A stretch of DNA of 64,000 nucleotides from Clostridia bacterium (GTDB lineage: Bacteria > Bacillota_A > Clostridia > Christensenellales > Aristaeellaceae): positions 1 to 64,000 of the forward strand of contig JAFQEB010000085.1 in NCBI GenBank assembly GCA_017399225.1, written 5' to 3'. The translations under genes were made by a program, and so were the position numbers. This document shows, in pieces, positions 1 to 6,792 of the stretch (position 1 is its first letter; every line of letters begins with the position of its first letter). The notes below the pieces were generated by a model. It saw nothing but the letters and a program-made list of their open reading frames with translations, did no database searches and was not told the origin of the DNA.

Positions 1-52
1 AGGGGCAGAGCCCCTGCCCGCCGGAGGCGCCCCCGCACAGGAGGTAATCCCT

Positions 53-760
53 ATGCTCAAGAAGCTCAAGCAGGCCGTTTACGAGGCCAATATGGAGCTA
101 CCCAAGCGCAATCTGGTCACCTACACCTGGGGCAATGTTTCCGGCATCGACCGGGAGAAGGGCCTCGTGGTCATCAAGCCCTCCGGCGTGGATTATGAGG
201 ATCTGACGCCCGACATGATGGTCGTGCTGGACCTGGAGGGCAATGTGGTGGAGGGCAAGCTGAACCCCTCCTCCGACACCAAGACCCACATCGAGCTGTA
301 CAAGCAGTATCCGGAGATCGGCGGCATCGTGCACACCCACAGCCCCTACGCGGTGGGCTGGGCCCAGGCCTGCGAGGACATCCCCTGCTACGGCACGACC
401 CACGCGGACTACTTCTACGGCGCGATCCCCTGCGCGCGTCACCTCACCACCGAGGAGATCGACGAGGACTATGAGAAGAATACCGGCAAGGTCATCATCG
501 AGGAGCTGACCAAGCGCGGCATCGAGCCCCTGCACACCCCCGGCATCGTCTGTGCGTCCCACGGCCCCTTCACCTGGGGCAAGTCTCCCGCGCAGGCCGT
601 GTACCACGCGGTGGTGCTGGAGGAGGTCAGCAAGATGGCAGTGTATACCCGTCAGATCAAGGCGGACGCCGCCCCCGCGCCCCAGAACATCCAGGACAAG
701 CACTTCCTGCGCAAGCACGGCCCGAACGCCTACTACGGCCAGCCCGGGCAGCAGCACTGA
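53..760 (+). CDS. araD: L-ribulose-5-phosphate 4-epimerase
   Basis: Class II aldolase-type epimerase that interconverts L-ribulose-5-phosphate and D-xylulose-5-phosphate, the last step of L-arabinose entry into the pentose phosphate pathway; cytoplasmic. Its 235 residues match the family length. The substrate-binding GNVSG (27-31) and KPSG (42-45) segments are present, and the Zn/catalytic set D75, H94, H96 and H170 falls at almost the same spacing as in the E. coli enzyme. The start follows AGGAGG with good spacing. No araA or araB is visible; they may lie upstream of the window. A GNAT gene follows 7 bases downstream, so the two are probably co-transcribed. Confidence 0.93.
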   Translation: MLKKLKQAVYEANMELPKRNLVTYTWGNVSGIDREKGLVVIKPSGVDYEDLTPDMMVVLDLEGNVVEGKLNPSSDTKTHIELYKQYPEIGGIVHTHSPYAVGWAQACEDIPCYGTTHADYFYGAIPCARHLTTEEIDEDYEKNTGKVIIEELTKRGIEPLHTPGIVCASHGPFTWGKSPAQAVYHAVVLEEVSKMAVYTRQIKADAAPAPQNIQDKHFLRKHGPNAYYGQPGQQH

Positions 761-767
761 GGCAAGG

Positions 768-1196
768 ATGCCTGATATTTGCTATGCCCACGTGACGGAC
801 GAGATTACGCTGCACCGTGTGCTCGACCTGTGCTGCGGCATCCTTGGCGAGCGTGTCTGCCAGCGGGCTCCCTACCGTCGGGAAGACTGGCTTGCCCGGC
901 TGGCGGAGTGCCCTGAGCTGCTGCTATATGCAGCGGACGGCGAGCGCATCGTGTCTGCCGTGCTGGGCCGCCCGGAGAGTGCTGAGAGTCTTGTGTGCGG
1001 CTTTGTGGCCTGTGATGAGGCCTATCGCAGGCAGGGGATTACCCGCAGGCTGATGGGGATGCTGGCTGATGCTGCCTGCCAGAAGGCTTTCCGCTACATC
1101 ACCCTTGGCTCTGATGCGGATGGATTCTATGAGAAGTGCGGCTACATGCCCATCTCCGAGATCCATGGGCAGACCATTTACCAGCTGCTTCTTTGA
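768..1196 (+). CDS. GNAT family N-acetyltransferase
   Basis: A 142-residue protein with the Gcn5-related acetyltransferase fold. The acetyl-CoA pyrophosphate-binding segment RRQGITRRL is clear in the middle, followed by the usual C-terminal 'FYEKCGY' strand (about residues 120-126). The substrate cannot be told from sequence. An open frame extends further upstream inside araD, but the ATG at 768 is chosen because the homology-like part begins there and it lies just behind araD. The gene ends ten bases before a strong hairpin terminator. Confidence 0.8.
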   Translation: MPDICYAHVTDEITLHRVLDLCCGILGERVCQRAPYRREDWLARLAECPELLLYAADGERIVSAVLGRPESAESLVCGFVACDEAYRRQGITRRLMGMLADAACQKAFRYITLGSDADGFYEKCGYMPISEIHGQTIYQLLL

Positions 1197-1205
1197 AATT
1201 GAACT

Positions 1206-1245
1206 GCGCCCCCTTCCCGACGCAATGCCGGGGAGGGGGCGCTTT
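1206..1245 (+). terminator. Rho-independent terminator after araD-GNAT
   Basis: GC-rich stem GCGCCCCCTTCCC / GGGGAGGGGGCGC followed by TTTGCT. It closes the araD-GNAT unit. Confidence 0.75.
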
Positions 1246-1436
1246 GCTATGCGGCGATTGGATGCTATGGGGGATCGGTGCGTGCGTGTTGCAGGGGCGG
1301 CCATCAGCCACCCGTTACGCCGGAAAGCGGCTGCTTCCGCAGGAACGGTATCCCAGCGAGCCCTTCCGTCCGGTTCGTGAACGTTCTGCGGCAGCGGGCG
1401 AGCAATGCTCATCCCTACAAGATAGATCGCACTCCG
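1246..1436. repeat. intergenic DNA with degenerate dispersed repeat
   Basis: No gene is seen between the convergent GNAT and XRE genes. The segment GGGCGAGCAATGCTCATCCC (from 1397) resembles the GGGCGACCAATGGTCGCCCC hairpin near 34320 and looks like a decayed copy of the same dispersed family. Confidence 0.45.
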
Positions 1437-1964
1437 TCACCGTATGCCCAGCTCCGCCATCCTCTGCAGGGTATAGTCCCGTGCCTTCTCGTTGCGGATG
1501 TGCCGGCGCACGTCGGTCGCGTCCACCCAGTCGCCGTGGGCGATGCATTCCAGCAGCGCCTCGCAGACGTAGGCGTCCATGGCGCGCTCGTCGGCGAAGG
1601 CGGCTTCGATGCGGCTGTTCATGCGCTCGTCCAGCGCATCGGCCATGGTGCGGTAGATGAAGTGATCCGCGCCGAGCAGCTCCCGCAGGCGGCGGATGCA
1701 GCCGATGGCCTGCTGCATGTCGCCCACGGTGATGCGGCGGCGGAAGCGGCTTGCGGGGTTGCCCAGCAGCATGTCCACCGGGCAGCCGAGGATGCAGGCG
1801 AGGTCGGGCAGGGTCGCGATGTCCGGCAGGCTTTCGCCGCGCTCCCAGTGACTGACGGACTGCGCGGAGACGTTCGGCCGCTCGGCCAGCTCCGCCTGCG
1901 TGAGGGACGCTTCGGTGCGGCGGGTGCGGATGGTCGCGCCGATGGTCTTCGGGTCAAGGTTCAT
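1437..1964 (-). CDS. XRE-family helix-turn-helix regulator
   Basis: A 175-residue DNA-binding protein. The N-terminal HTH_3 domain (about residues 8-65) has the typical 'LTQAELAERPNVSAQSVSHW' recognition region (20 residues) followed by 'GESLPDIATL'. The remaining hundred residues form an uncharacterised, probably helical, sensor or dimerisation part rich in Arg and Glu. The start is set by AAGGAGG just upstream of the ATG. It stands alone, facing away from the PadR cassette; its targets are unknown. Confidence 0.85.
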   Translation of the reverse strand: MNLDPKTIGATIRTRRTEASLTQAELAERPNVSAQSVSHWERGESLPDIATLPDLACILGCPVDMLLGNPASRFRRRITVGDMQQAIGCIRRLRELLGADHFIYRTMADALDERMNSRIEAAFADERAMDAYVCEALLECIAHGDWVDATDVRRHIRNEKARDYTLQRMAELGIR

Positions 1965-2093
1965 GGGAATCCCTCCTTTCGGTTGTGCTTTCAGCTTACC
2001 ACGCCCGCGTACCTTTGTACAGCGAGCGGCGCTTGATTCCGGCGGCGCCTTTCCCGCGAGATACGCGAGCTGAAACTTTTTTTGTCAGGGGTA

Positions 2094-2122
2094 TTGACAA
2101 ATGTATCGGCATCCGATATACT
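2094..2122 (+). promoter_or_regulatory. promoter of the PadR cassette
   Basis: Consensus -35 TTGACA at 2094-2099, a 17-bp spacer, and -10 TATACT at 2117-2122. It lies about 50 bases upstream of the PadR start. Confidence 0.8.
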
Positions 2123-2142
2123 ATATATCGACGACCGATATA
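2104..2142. promoter_or_regulatory. overlapping PadR-type operator palindromes
   Basis: Three perfect inverted repeats run head to tail: TATCGG-CAT-CCGATA (2104-2118), CGATATA-CTA-TATATCG (2114-2130) and TATATCG-ACGAC-CGATATA (2124-2142). They cover the spacer, the -10 box and the probable start point of the PadR promoter, so a bound repressor would block RNA polymerase. Autoregulation by the adjacent PadR protein is inferred. Confidence 0.75.
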
Positions 2143-2170
2143 ACGGCGAACGACAGAAAGGGGAAAGCAC

Positions 2171-2494
2171 ATGGGCGCAAATCAGGGAGCCCTGACGGAG
2201 GCGGTGTACTACATCCTGCTCTCGCTGATGGAGCCGATGCACGGCTACGGCATCATGCAGAATGTCGACAAGCTATCCGGCGGACGGCTGAAGCTGGCGG
2301 CGGGCACGCTGTACGGCGCGATCAGCACGATGCTGGAGAAGGGCTGGATCACCGCGCTGGCAGGTGAAAAGGACAGCCGCAAGAAGGAATATGCCATCAC
2401 CGATGCGGGGCAGGCGGTGCTCCGCGCGGAATACTGGCGGCTGCGTGAACTGGTGGATAATGGCTATCCGCTGCTGGGGGAGGATGCACAATGA
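2171..2494 (+). CDS. PadR-family transcriptional regulator
   Basis: A 107-residue winged-helix repressor with the family hallmarks: 'LTEAVYYILLSLMEPMHGYG' at residues 7-26, the wing region with 'LKLAAGTLYGAI', and a short C-terminal dimerisation helix. It belongs to the short PadR class, which in Firmicutes is often paired with a DUF2812 gene, exactly as here (the next gene overlaps by 4 bases, ATGA). It probably represses its own cassette through the palindromes at 2104-2142. The inducer is unknown. Confidence 0.92.
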   Translation: MGANQGALTEAVYYILLSLMEPMHGYGIMQNVDKLSGGRLKLAAGTLYGAISTMLEKGWITALAGEKDSRKKEYAITDAGQAVLRAEYWRLRELVDNGYPLLGEDAQ

Positions 2495-3033
2495 GAGAGA
2501 CGATCCGCAAGTGGTTCTGGGCATGGGAGTTCGACAAGGAAGAGGCGTGGCTGGCGGAGATGGCCGCCAAGGGCAAGGCGCTGGTCAGCGCCCGTTATCT
2601 GACTTACGAGTTTGAGGACAGCGAGCCGGGCGAGTACATCGTCCGCCTCGAAATGCTGGAGAACAGCCCCACGAGCCATGAGGGGCAGCAGTACATCGGG
2701 TTTGTCGAGTCCACCGGCGCGGAGTTCGTGGGCCGGGTGATGAAGTGGGTCTACTTCCGCAAGAAGGCGGCGGACGGCGAATTCGAGCTGCATGGCGACA
2801 ATGCCACCCGCATCAGGCATCTCAGGGGCATCATCAACCTGCTGCGGCCTCTGGCGATCTTCAACACCGGCGCGGGTGCATACAACATCTGCATCGGCAT
2901 CGGGCTGAATTCGGCGATCAATGTGCTCTGTGGCGGCCTGTCCATCGCGGTGACGGTGCTGTTGGGCGTGGGGATCCACAAGCTGAACGAAAAGAAAAAG
3001 CAGCTGGAGCGCGACAGCCAGCTGTTCGAGTGA
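2491..3033 (+). CDS. DUF2812 domain membrane protein
   Basis: A 180-residue protein. The N-terminal half carries the DUF2812 signature, including 'SEPGEYIVRLEMLE', 'ESTGAEFVG' and 'WVYFRKK'. Two hydrophobic segments in the last third (about residues 118-137 and 142-162) suggest membrane anchoring, and a charged Lys/Glu tail follows. Its molecular role is not known. In Firmicutes the family is repeatedly found directly behind PadR regulators, and here the start codon overlaps the PadR stop, implying translational coupling. Confidence 0.85.
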   Translation: MRETIRKWFWAWEFDKEEAWLAEMAAKGKALVSARYLTYEFEDSEPGEYIVRLEMLENSPTSHEGQQYIGFVESTGAEFVGRVMKWVYFRKKAADGEFELHGDNATRIRHLRGIINLLRPLAIFNTGAGAYNICIGIGLNSAINVLCGGLSIAVTVLLGVGIHKLNEKKKQLERDSQLFE

Positions 3034-3044
3034 GGTGAGCGTCT

Positions 3045-3452
3045 GTGAAGACTGGTTGGCGGATCGCGTTGTATGCGCTGGCGGCGGTGCTTGTGGTGAT
3101 GGGCGTGCTGGTGCTCACCGGCGTCAGGGGGCCGGGAAAATCGGATGTGACAGTCACGCGGGAGGACGACCTGTACTCCCTGGGCATGTCGTACATGAGC
3201 GGGGAGCAGTCGGCCACTTACACGCTGGCGGCAGGCGACGCCATCGATGTGACTGTGGTGCATATCAGCGGCGACCTCAGGCTGCGCATCGCCTGCGGGG
3301 CGGATGTGATCTACGAGGGCCACAACCCGGAGATGGGCGATTTCCGCGTGAATATCCTGAAGGACGGGGAGTACACGATCACCGTTACCGGCCGGCGGGC
3401 GGATGGCAGCGTGTCCTTCGAAATGATCCGGGCTGAAGCGAAGGAGGAATGA
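3045..3452 (+). CDS. small exported or membrane-anchored protein
   Basis: A 135-residue protein starting at GTG behind a weak GAGGTGAGC site, 11 bases after the DUF2812 stop. Residues 5-25 form one hydrophobic segment (signal anchor), followed by a hydrophilic beta-rich domain with 'YTLAAGDAIDVTVVHISGDL' and 'YTITVTGRRADGS'. This resembles small extracytoplasmic beta-sandwich domains. No family is recognised. It is the third gene of the PadR cassette. Confidence 0.65.
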   Translation: MKTGWRIALYALAAVLVVMGVLVLTGVRGPGKSDVTVTREDDLYSLGMSYMSGEQSATYTLAAGDAIDVTVVHISGDLRLRIACGADVIYEGHNPEMGDFRVNILKDGEYTITVTGRRADGSVSFEMIRAEAKEE

Positions 3453-3455
3453 CGG

Positions 3456-3674
3456 ATGGCAGATCAGAAGAAGAACCAGTCTGGCGGCGGATTCAACCCC
3501 ATCGGGCTGTGCATCGGACTGGGCGTGGGCCTGTGCTTCGGCACGGCGATGAACAATATCGGCCTGGGCATCTGCCTGGGCATGGGCGTGGGCCTGTGCT
3601 ACAGCGTGGCGCTGGGGCACCGGAAGGGCTCGGACGACAAGCCGGAGGACGGCTCCGGGGAGGACAAGGAATGA
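3456..3674 (+). CDS. small glycine-rich membrane protein
   Basis: A 72-residue protein. Its centre is two near-repeats of a Gly/Leu/Cys segment ('IGLCIGLGVGLCFGTAMNNI' then 'IGLGICLGMGVGLCYSVA') that read as paired glycine-zipper membrane helices, followed by an acidic-basic tail. Start ATG follows GGAGGAAT. It is part of the PadR cassette, ends with a 4-base overlap onto the next gene, and has no recognised function. Confidence 0.65.
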   Translation: MADQKKNQSGGGFNPIGLCIGLGVGLCFGTAMNNIGLGICLGMGVGLCYSVALGHRKGSDDKPEDGSGEDKE

Positions 3675-3856
3675 AATACGTATGGATGGTGATCCGCCTG
3701 CTGCTGCCGGTGGCGGCCATCGTGCTGCTGGGGCTGTACATCACGGGCGTGGGCGGCGAGTCGAAGATGCTGCTGATGGGCGGCCTGCTGTGCTCCACGG
3801 CTGGACTCTGGCTGAATATCTGGTTCCAGCGCAGGGAGAGGAAGGAAAAGCAATGA
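3671..3856 (+). CDS. small two-helix membrane protein
   Basis: A 61-residue protein with two hydrophobic stretches (about residues 5-24 and 31-50) and a strongly basic C-terminus (QRRERKEKQ). The ATG overlaps the previous stop (ATGA), so translation is coupled. It is the fourth small membrane protein of the PadR cassette. No family is recognised. Confidence 0.6.
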   Translation: MKYVWMVIRLLLPVAAIVLLGLYITGVGGESKMLLMGGLLCSTAGLWLNIWFQRRERKEKQ

Positions 3857-3942
3857 AGGAATTCCTGACGGCGGCGTTGCCGTGGGTCGCCATGGGCATT
3901 GCCGTGGCGGTGGCCGTGGTGTACATGAATGCGAAAAAGTGA
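3853..3942 (+). CDS. 29-residue single-helix membrane peptide
   Basis: A very short gene starting at an ATG that overlaps the previous stop by 4 bases and preceded by GGAAGGAAAAG. The product is one hydrophobic helix (residues 4-24) ending in a lysine pair. The coupled start, the membrane theme of its neighbours and the hairpin just behind it argue that it is translated, but its size makes this uncertain. Confidence 0.45.
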   Translation: MKEFLTAALPWVAMGIAVAVAVVYMNAKK

Positions 3943-3947
3943 AAAGG

Positions 3948-3978
3948 CAGGCTCTCCGGCGATGGACCGGGGAGCCTG
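3948..3978 (+). terminator. hairpin ending the PadR cassette
   Basis: Stem CAGGCTCTCCGG / CCGGGGAGCCTG with a 7-base loop, 5 bases after the last stop. The following tract (CTTCATG) is poor in T, so termination may be incomplete. Confidence 0.5.
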
Positions 3979-4034
3979 CTTCATGCGGGGATCCTGCGCA
4001 AATGATGTCAAGCGGCGGGGAAAAAGAGCCTCCG

Positions 4035-4064
4035 GAAACGTTGATGAGGGTGAATCAACGTTTC
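4035..4064 (+). promoter_or_regulatory. perfect 11-bp inverted repeat before the M50 protease
   Basis: GAAACGTTGAT (4035-4045), an 8-base gap, then ATCAACGTTTC (4054-4064), ending just before the AAAGGAGG site of the protease gene. It could be an operator, or an RNA hairpin abutting the ribosome binding site. Confidence 0.6.
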
Positions 4065-4080
4065 AAAGGAGGGTTCTGGC

Positions 4081-4959
4081 ATGTGGGGTATTCTGTATGC
4101 GGTGTTCATGATCGGCGTATTGATCCTTGTGCATGAGTTTGGCCATTACGCCATGGCGCGCCTGCTGAAGGTGGAGGTGGTGGAGCTGGCCATCGGCTTC
4201 GGCAAGCGGCTCTGGCGGTATGTCAGCCCCCGCAGCGGCATCGCCTACACGGTGCGCCTGCTGCCCTTCGGCGGGTTCACGGAGTTCCTCTCCGAGGACG
4301 ATGTGGACGGCTGTCACGCCGGGAATATCCTGCCCTTTGAGGCGCAGCCGGTGTGGAAGCGCATGCTGATCATCCTGGCGGGGCCGGCGATGAACCTGCT
4401 GCTGGCGCTGTCGCTGAGTACGGGGCTGTGGTATGCGGAGGAGGTCGTCGTGCACTACAACGCCTCTGCGGAGACGTATGGCCAGCAGTATCAGGTGGAA
4501 TACGGCGTGGTTGCGGATGACGGCGTCCCGTATGCAGAGTCGGAGGACGAGGCAGATCCCGGGGTCGGGAGCGTCTTCCTCATCGGCGTGGAGAGCTTCG
4601 GCGAGGCGATGGCCTACGCGGTGGAATCCCCCGGGAATGCGTTGGAGACCATCGGCGGCTATCTGACCGGCATACTCGCCATCGGCGACATCGTCATGGA
4701 GGAGGGCGTGTATGGCGCGCTGCTGCTGATGATCCTGTGCTCGATCTCCATGGGCCTGTTCAACCTCGTCCCGATCCCCGGTCTGGACGGCAGCCAGCTG
4801 CTGATGCTGACGCTGGAGCTGGTGCGGGGCAGGAAGCTCTCCGCGTTCTGGCAGAATGTCTACGAGTGGGTCTGTCTGGGCGCGGTGGGCGTGCTGTTCC
4901 TCTGCATGGGCGTCAACGATATCATCACGCTGGTGAAGCTGGTCTTCCCGGCTTCGTAA
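4081..4959 (+). CDS. M50 site-2-type zinc metalloprotease (RseP-like)
   Basis: Intramembrane metalloprotease of 292 residues. HEFGH (18-22) in the first helix supplies the zinc ligands and catalytic Glu. The second conserved element, NLVPIPGLDG (228-237), supplies the third ligand (D236). Other hydrophobic helices lie near 92-115 and 207-232, with a last one near the C-terminus. The usual RseP/RasP PDZ domain is not visible: residues 118-165 are instead an acidic, soluble stretch, and the protein is shorter than typical RseP. Start ATG follows AAAGGAGG. The substrate is unknown; family members cut anti-sigma factors or signal-peptide remnants. It is not next to uppS, cdsA or dxr, as housekeeping RseP often is. 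Confidence 0.82.
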   Translation: MWGILYAVFMIGVLILVHEFGHYAMARLLKVEVVELAIGFGKRLWRYVSPRSGIAYTVRLLPFGGFTEFLSEDDVDGCHAGNILPFEAQPVWKRMLIILAGPAMNLLLALSLSTGLWYAEEVVVHYNASAETYGQQYQVEYGVVADDGVPYAESEDEADPGVGSVFLIGVESFGEAMAYAVESPGNALETIGGYLTGILAIGDIVMEEGVYGALLLMILCSISMGLFNLVPIPGLDGSQLLMLTLELVRGRKLSAFWQNVYEWVCLGAVGVLFLCMGVNDIITLVKLVFPAS

Positions 4960-4962
4960 GGG

Positions 4963-5742
4963 TCATGCTTCCGGCGCGGGGACGACGGTCACCTGCACGC
5001 CCTGCTCCTCGAGGCGGAGGAGTTCGTCCTCCACGCAGTCCCAGTCGGTGATGAGTGCATCGAAGGCGGAAGCGTCGCAGACCTTGACGAAGGCGTCCGT
5101 GCCGATCTTCTGCGAGGGCATGAGCAGCACGTTCTTCCGTGCATTGCGGATGACCTGCCGCTGCAGCGCGGCGGTCTCGTCCGTGCCGTTGGAGAGGCCG
5201 AAATCCGCCGTCAGCCCGCCGCCGGTGATGAAGGCGACGTCGAAGTGCAGGCGGGACATGAAGTCCACCGCCATGCTGTCCACGATGGAACCGGAGGGAC
5301 GCATGCGGCCGCCGGCGAGGTAGACGTCGATGTTGGTGAAGGGGCGCAGCCGGGCGGCGATATCCGCGTTGTTGACCACGAGGGTGAAGCGGACGTCCTG
5401 AGGCAGGTGGCGCAGCATCAGGAAGCCGAAGCTGCCGCCGGTGAAGTACACCATATCGCCGGGGCGGATGAGGCTCACGGCATGGGCGGCGATGCGGTCG
5501 TAGTTGGGGAAGACGGGCATCTCGTCGAAGTTGCGGTCGCGCGGCGGCAGCACGCTGACCTGCTGCGGGCGGATCGCTCCGCCATGGGTGCGCTTGCACA
5601 GCCCCTGCTGCTCCAGTGCGCGCAGGTCGCGGCGGGCGGATTCGCTGGAAATGCTGTAACGGGCCGTCAGATCGGCGATGGCGACCATGCCGTTCTCTTC
5701 GATCATCTGCGCGATCTCGCGCTGGCGTTCCTCGGCGTACAT
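4963..5742 (-). CDS. DeoR-family transcriptional regulator
   Basis: A 259-residue protein. The N-terminal DeoR helix-turn-helix (about 5-58) includes 'YSISSESARRDLRAL' and the 'THGGA' end. The C-terminal DeoR sensor domain (about 75-255) binds a phosphorylated sugar in known relatives and has 'FTGGSFG' and 'FITGGGL' loops. The upstream ATG-like extension is rejected because AAGGAGG precedes the ATG at 5742. No sugar gene is directly adjacent: the M50 gene is convergent and cobK lies upstream, so the regulon is unknown. Confidence 0.88.
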   Translation of the reverse strand: MYAEERQREIAQMIEENGMVAIADLTARYSISSESARRDLRALEQQGLCKRTHGGAIRPQQVSVLPPRDRNFDEMPVFPNYDRIAAHAVSLIRPGDMVYFTGGSFGFLMLRHLPQDVRFTLVVNNADIAARLRPFTNIDVYLAGGRMRPSGSIVDSMAVDFMSRLHFDVAFITGGGLTADFGLSNGTDETAALQRQVIRNARKNVLLMPSQKIGTDAFVKVCDASAFDALITDWDCVEDELLRLEEQGVQVTVVPAPEA

Positions 5743-5799
5743 GATGGATGCCTCCTTGCGTTTGGTTGGTTTTGTTTGTGGATGTGCGATCGCAAAACC

Positions 5800-5828
5800 A
5801 AAATACCACACAAACGGGCGCCTGTCAA
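5800..5828 (-). promoter_or_regulatory. promoter of the DeoR regulator with palindromic operator
   Basis: On the minus strand, -35 TTGACA (5823-5828), a 17-bp spacer and -10 TATTTT (5800-5805). Just downstream lies the perfect palindrome TGCGATCGCA (5785-5794), flanked by GTTTGTG and CACAAAC, a good candidate for autoregulation. Confidence 0.7.
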
Positions 5829-5837
5829 CCCCTTGAA

Positions 5838-5876
5838 ATGAAAAATCCCACGCAAATCAACGACGGTTTGCGTGGG
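5838..5876 (-). terminator. terminator of the cobK-like gene
   Basis: Stem CCCACGCAAA / TTTGCGTGGG (5847-5876). Read on the minus strand it is followed by ATTTTTCATTT, a classical intrinsic terminator 8 bases after the stop. Confidence 0.82.
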
Positions 5877-5883
5877 GTTCTGT

Positions 5884-6576
5884 TTATTTGTAACCGTACA
5901 TGACGACATGGATGCCGCGCTCCAGCGCGGGCACGACCATCTCGTGCAGGTAGCTCTTGTCGGTGGCGTCGCGGACGACCACGCCGGTGATGGCCTTCTG
6001 GTCGAAGAGCGCCATCGTCAGCTCGCGGGAGAAGGGGCCGTCCATGGCGATGATGTTGCCCCGGGGATAGCCCAGCTGCAAACAGGCGGCGACGGCTTCG
6101 GGGGTCGGCGTGATGCGGGGGAAGAGGCGGGTCATGTCGGTGTCCAGGGGGATGGGCAGCAGGGGATCGCGCCCGATGCCCAGGAGCATGTTGCCCTTCT
6201 CGCGCCGGATGGCGGCGATGATGGCCTCGTGGGTGTCCACCCATTCGACGCTGTCGCGCCAGGCGTCCTCGATGTTTTCGAAGTGGACGCGCTCCCACGG
6301 CAGCCCCAGCTCCTCGGCAACGCTGTGGATGTTCTCCTGCGCCATGACGGAGTAGGGGTGGGTCGCATCGACGATGCGCTGGGGGGCGACCTTCCGGACG
6401 AAATCCAGCATGCCGGCCCTGTCCAGCTTGCCCACGTGGCAGTTGGTGCCCGGCGGCAGCAGCGACCGGGCGTACTCCGAGGTGACGCTCATGACCACCT
6501 GACGCCCGCGCTGGCGCAGCATCCTGGCGGTGTTGCGGCTTTCCGGGGTGTTTCCGAAGATCAGGACTCGTTCCAT
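5884..6576 (-). CDS. precorrin-6A / cobalt-precorrin-6A reductase-like protein
   Basis: A 230-residue CobK/CbiJ-family protein; known members reduce (cobalt-)precorrin-6A with NADPH in corrin ring synthesis. Seen here are the N-terminal nucleotide-binding start (MERVLIFGNTPESR), the characteristic 'VDATHPYSVMAQENI' segment near residue 70, and 'PRITPTPEAVAAC', which fits the family's conserved middle. Length is slightly below usual. No other cobalamin gene and no cobalamin riboswitch is near, so it may be part of a scattered pathway or have a different substrate. Start chosen at the ATG behind GGAGTGAT. Confidence 0.75.
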   Translation of the reverse strand: MERVLIFGNTPESRNTARMLRQRGRQVVMSVTSEYARSLLPPGTNCHVGKLDRAGMLDFVRKVAPQRIVDATHPYSVMAQENIHSVAEELGLPWERVHFENIEDAWRDSVEWVDTHEAIIAAIRREKGNMLLGIGRDPLLPIPLDTDMTRLFPRITPTPEAVAACLQLGYPRGNIIAMDGPFSRELTMALFDQKAITGVVVRDATDKSYLHEMVVPALERGIHVVMYGYK

Positions 6577-6734
6577 ATCAATCACTCCATGAGCCGCAAC
6601 GGCTGCGCGGCTGTTATGCGCATAGCGGAACAACGCCCAGCAGAGGCTGCGCGTTGAATCCGGTTACACGTATTACCAGCATTATATAACCGGAGCGGGA
6701 AAAAGTCAAGGGTCGGGCGGCTGTGAATGTTTGG

Positions 6735-6763
6735 TTGCGGGAGCAACGGAATTATGCTATACT
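6735..6763 (+). promoter_or_regulatory. promoter of the TetM-like GTPase gene
   Basis: -35-like TTGCGG (6735-6740), a 17-bp spacer, and -10 TATACT (6758-6763). It lies 30 bases before the start codon, leaving no room for the long attenuator leader known from tet(M). Confidence 0.65.
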
Positions 6764-6792
6764 GTCAGGGACGAATCCATGGAGGACAACAC

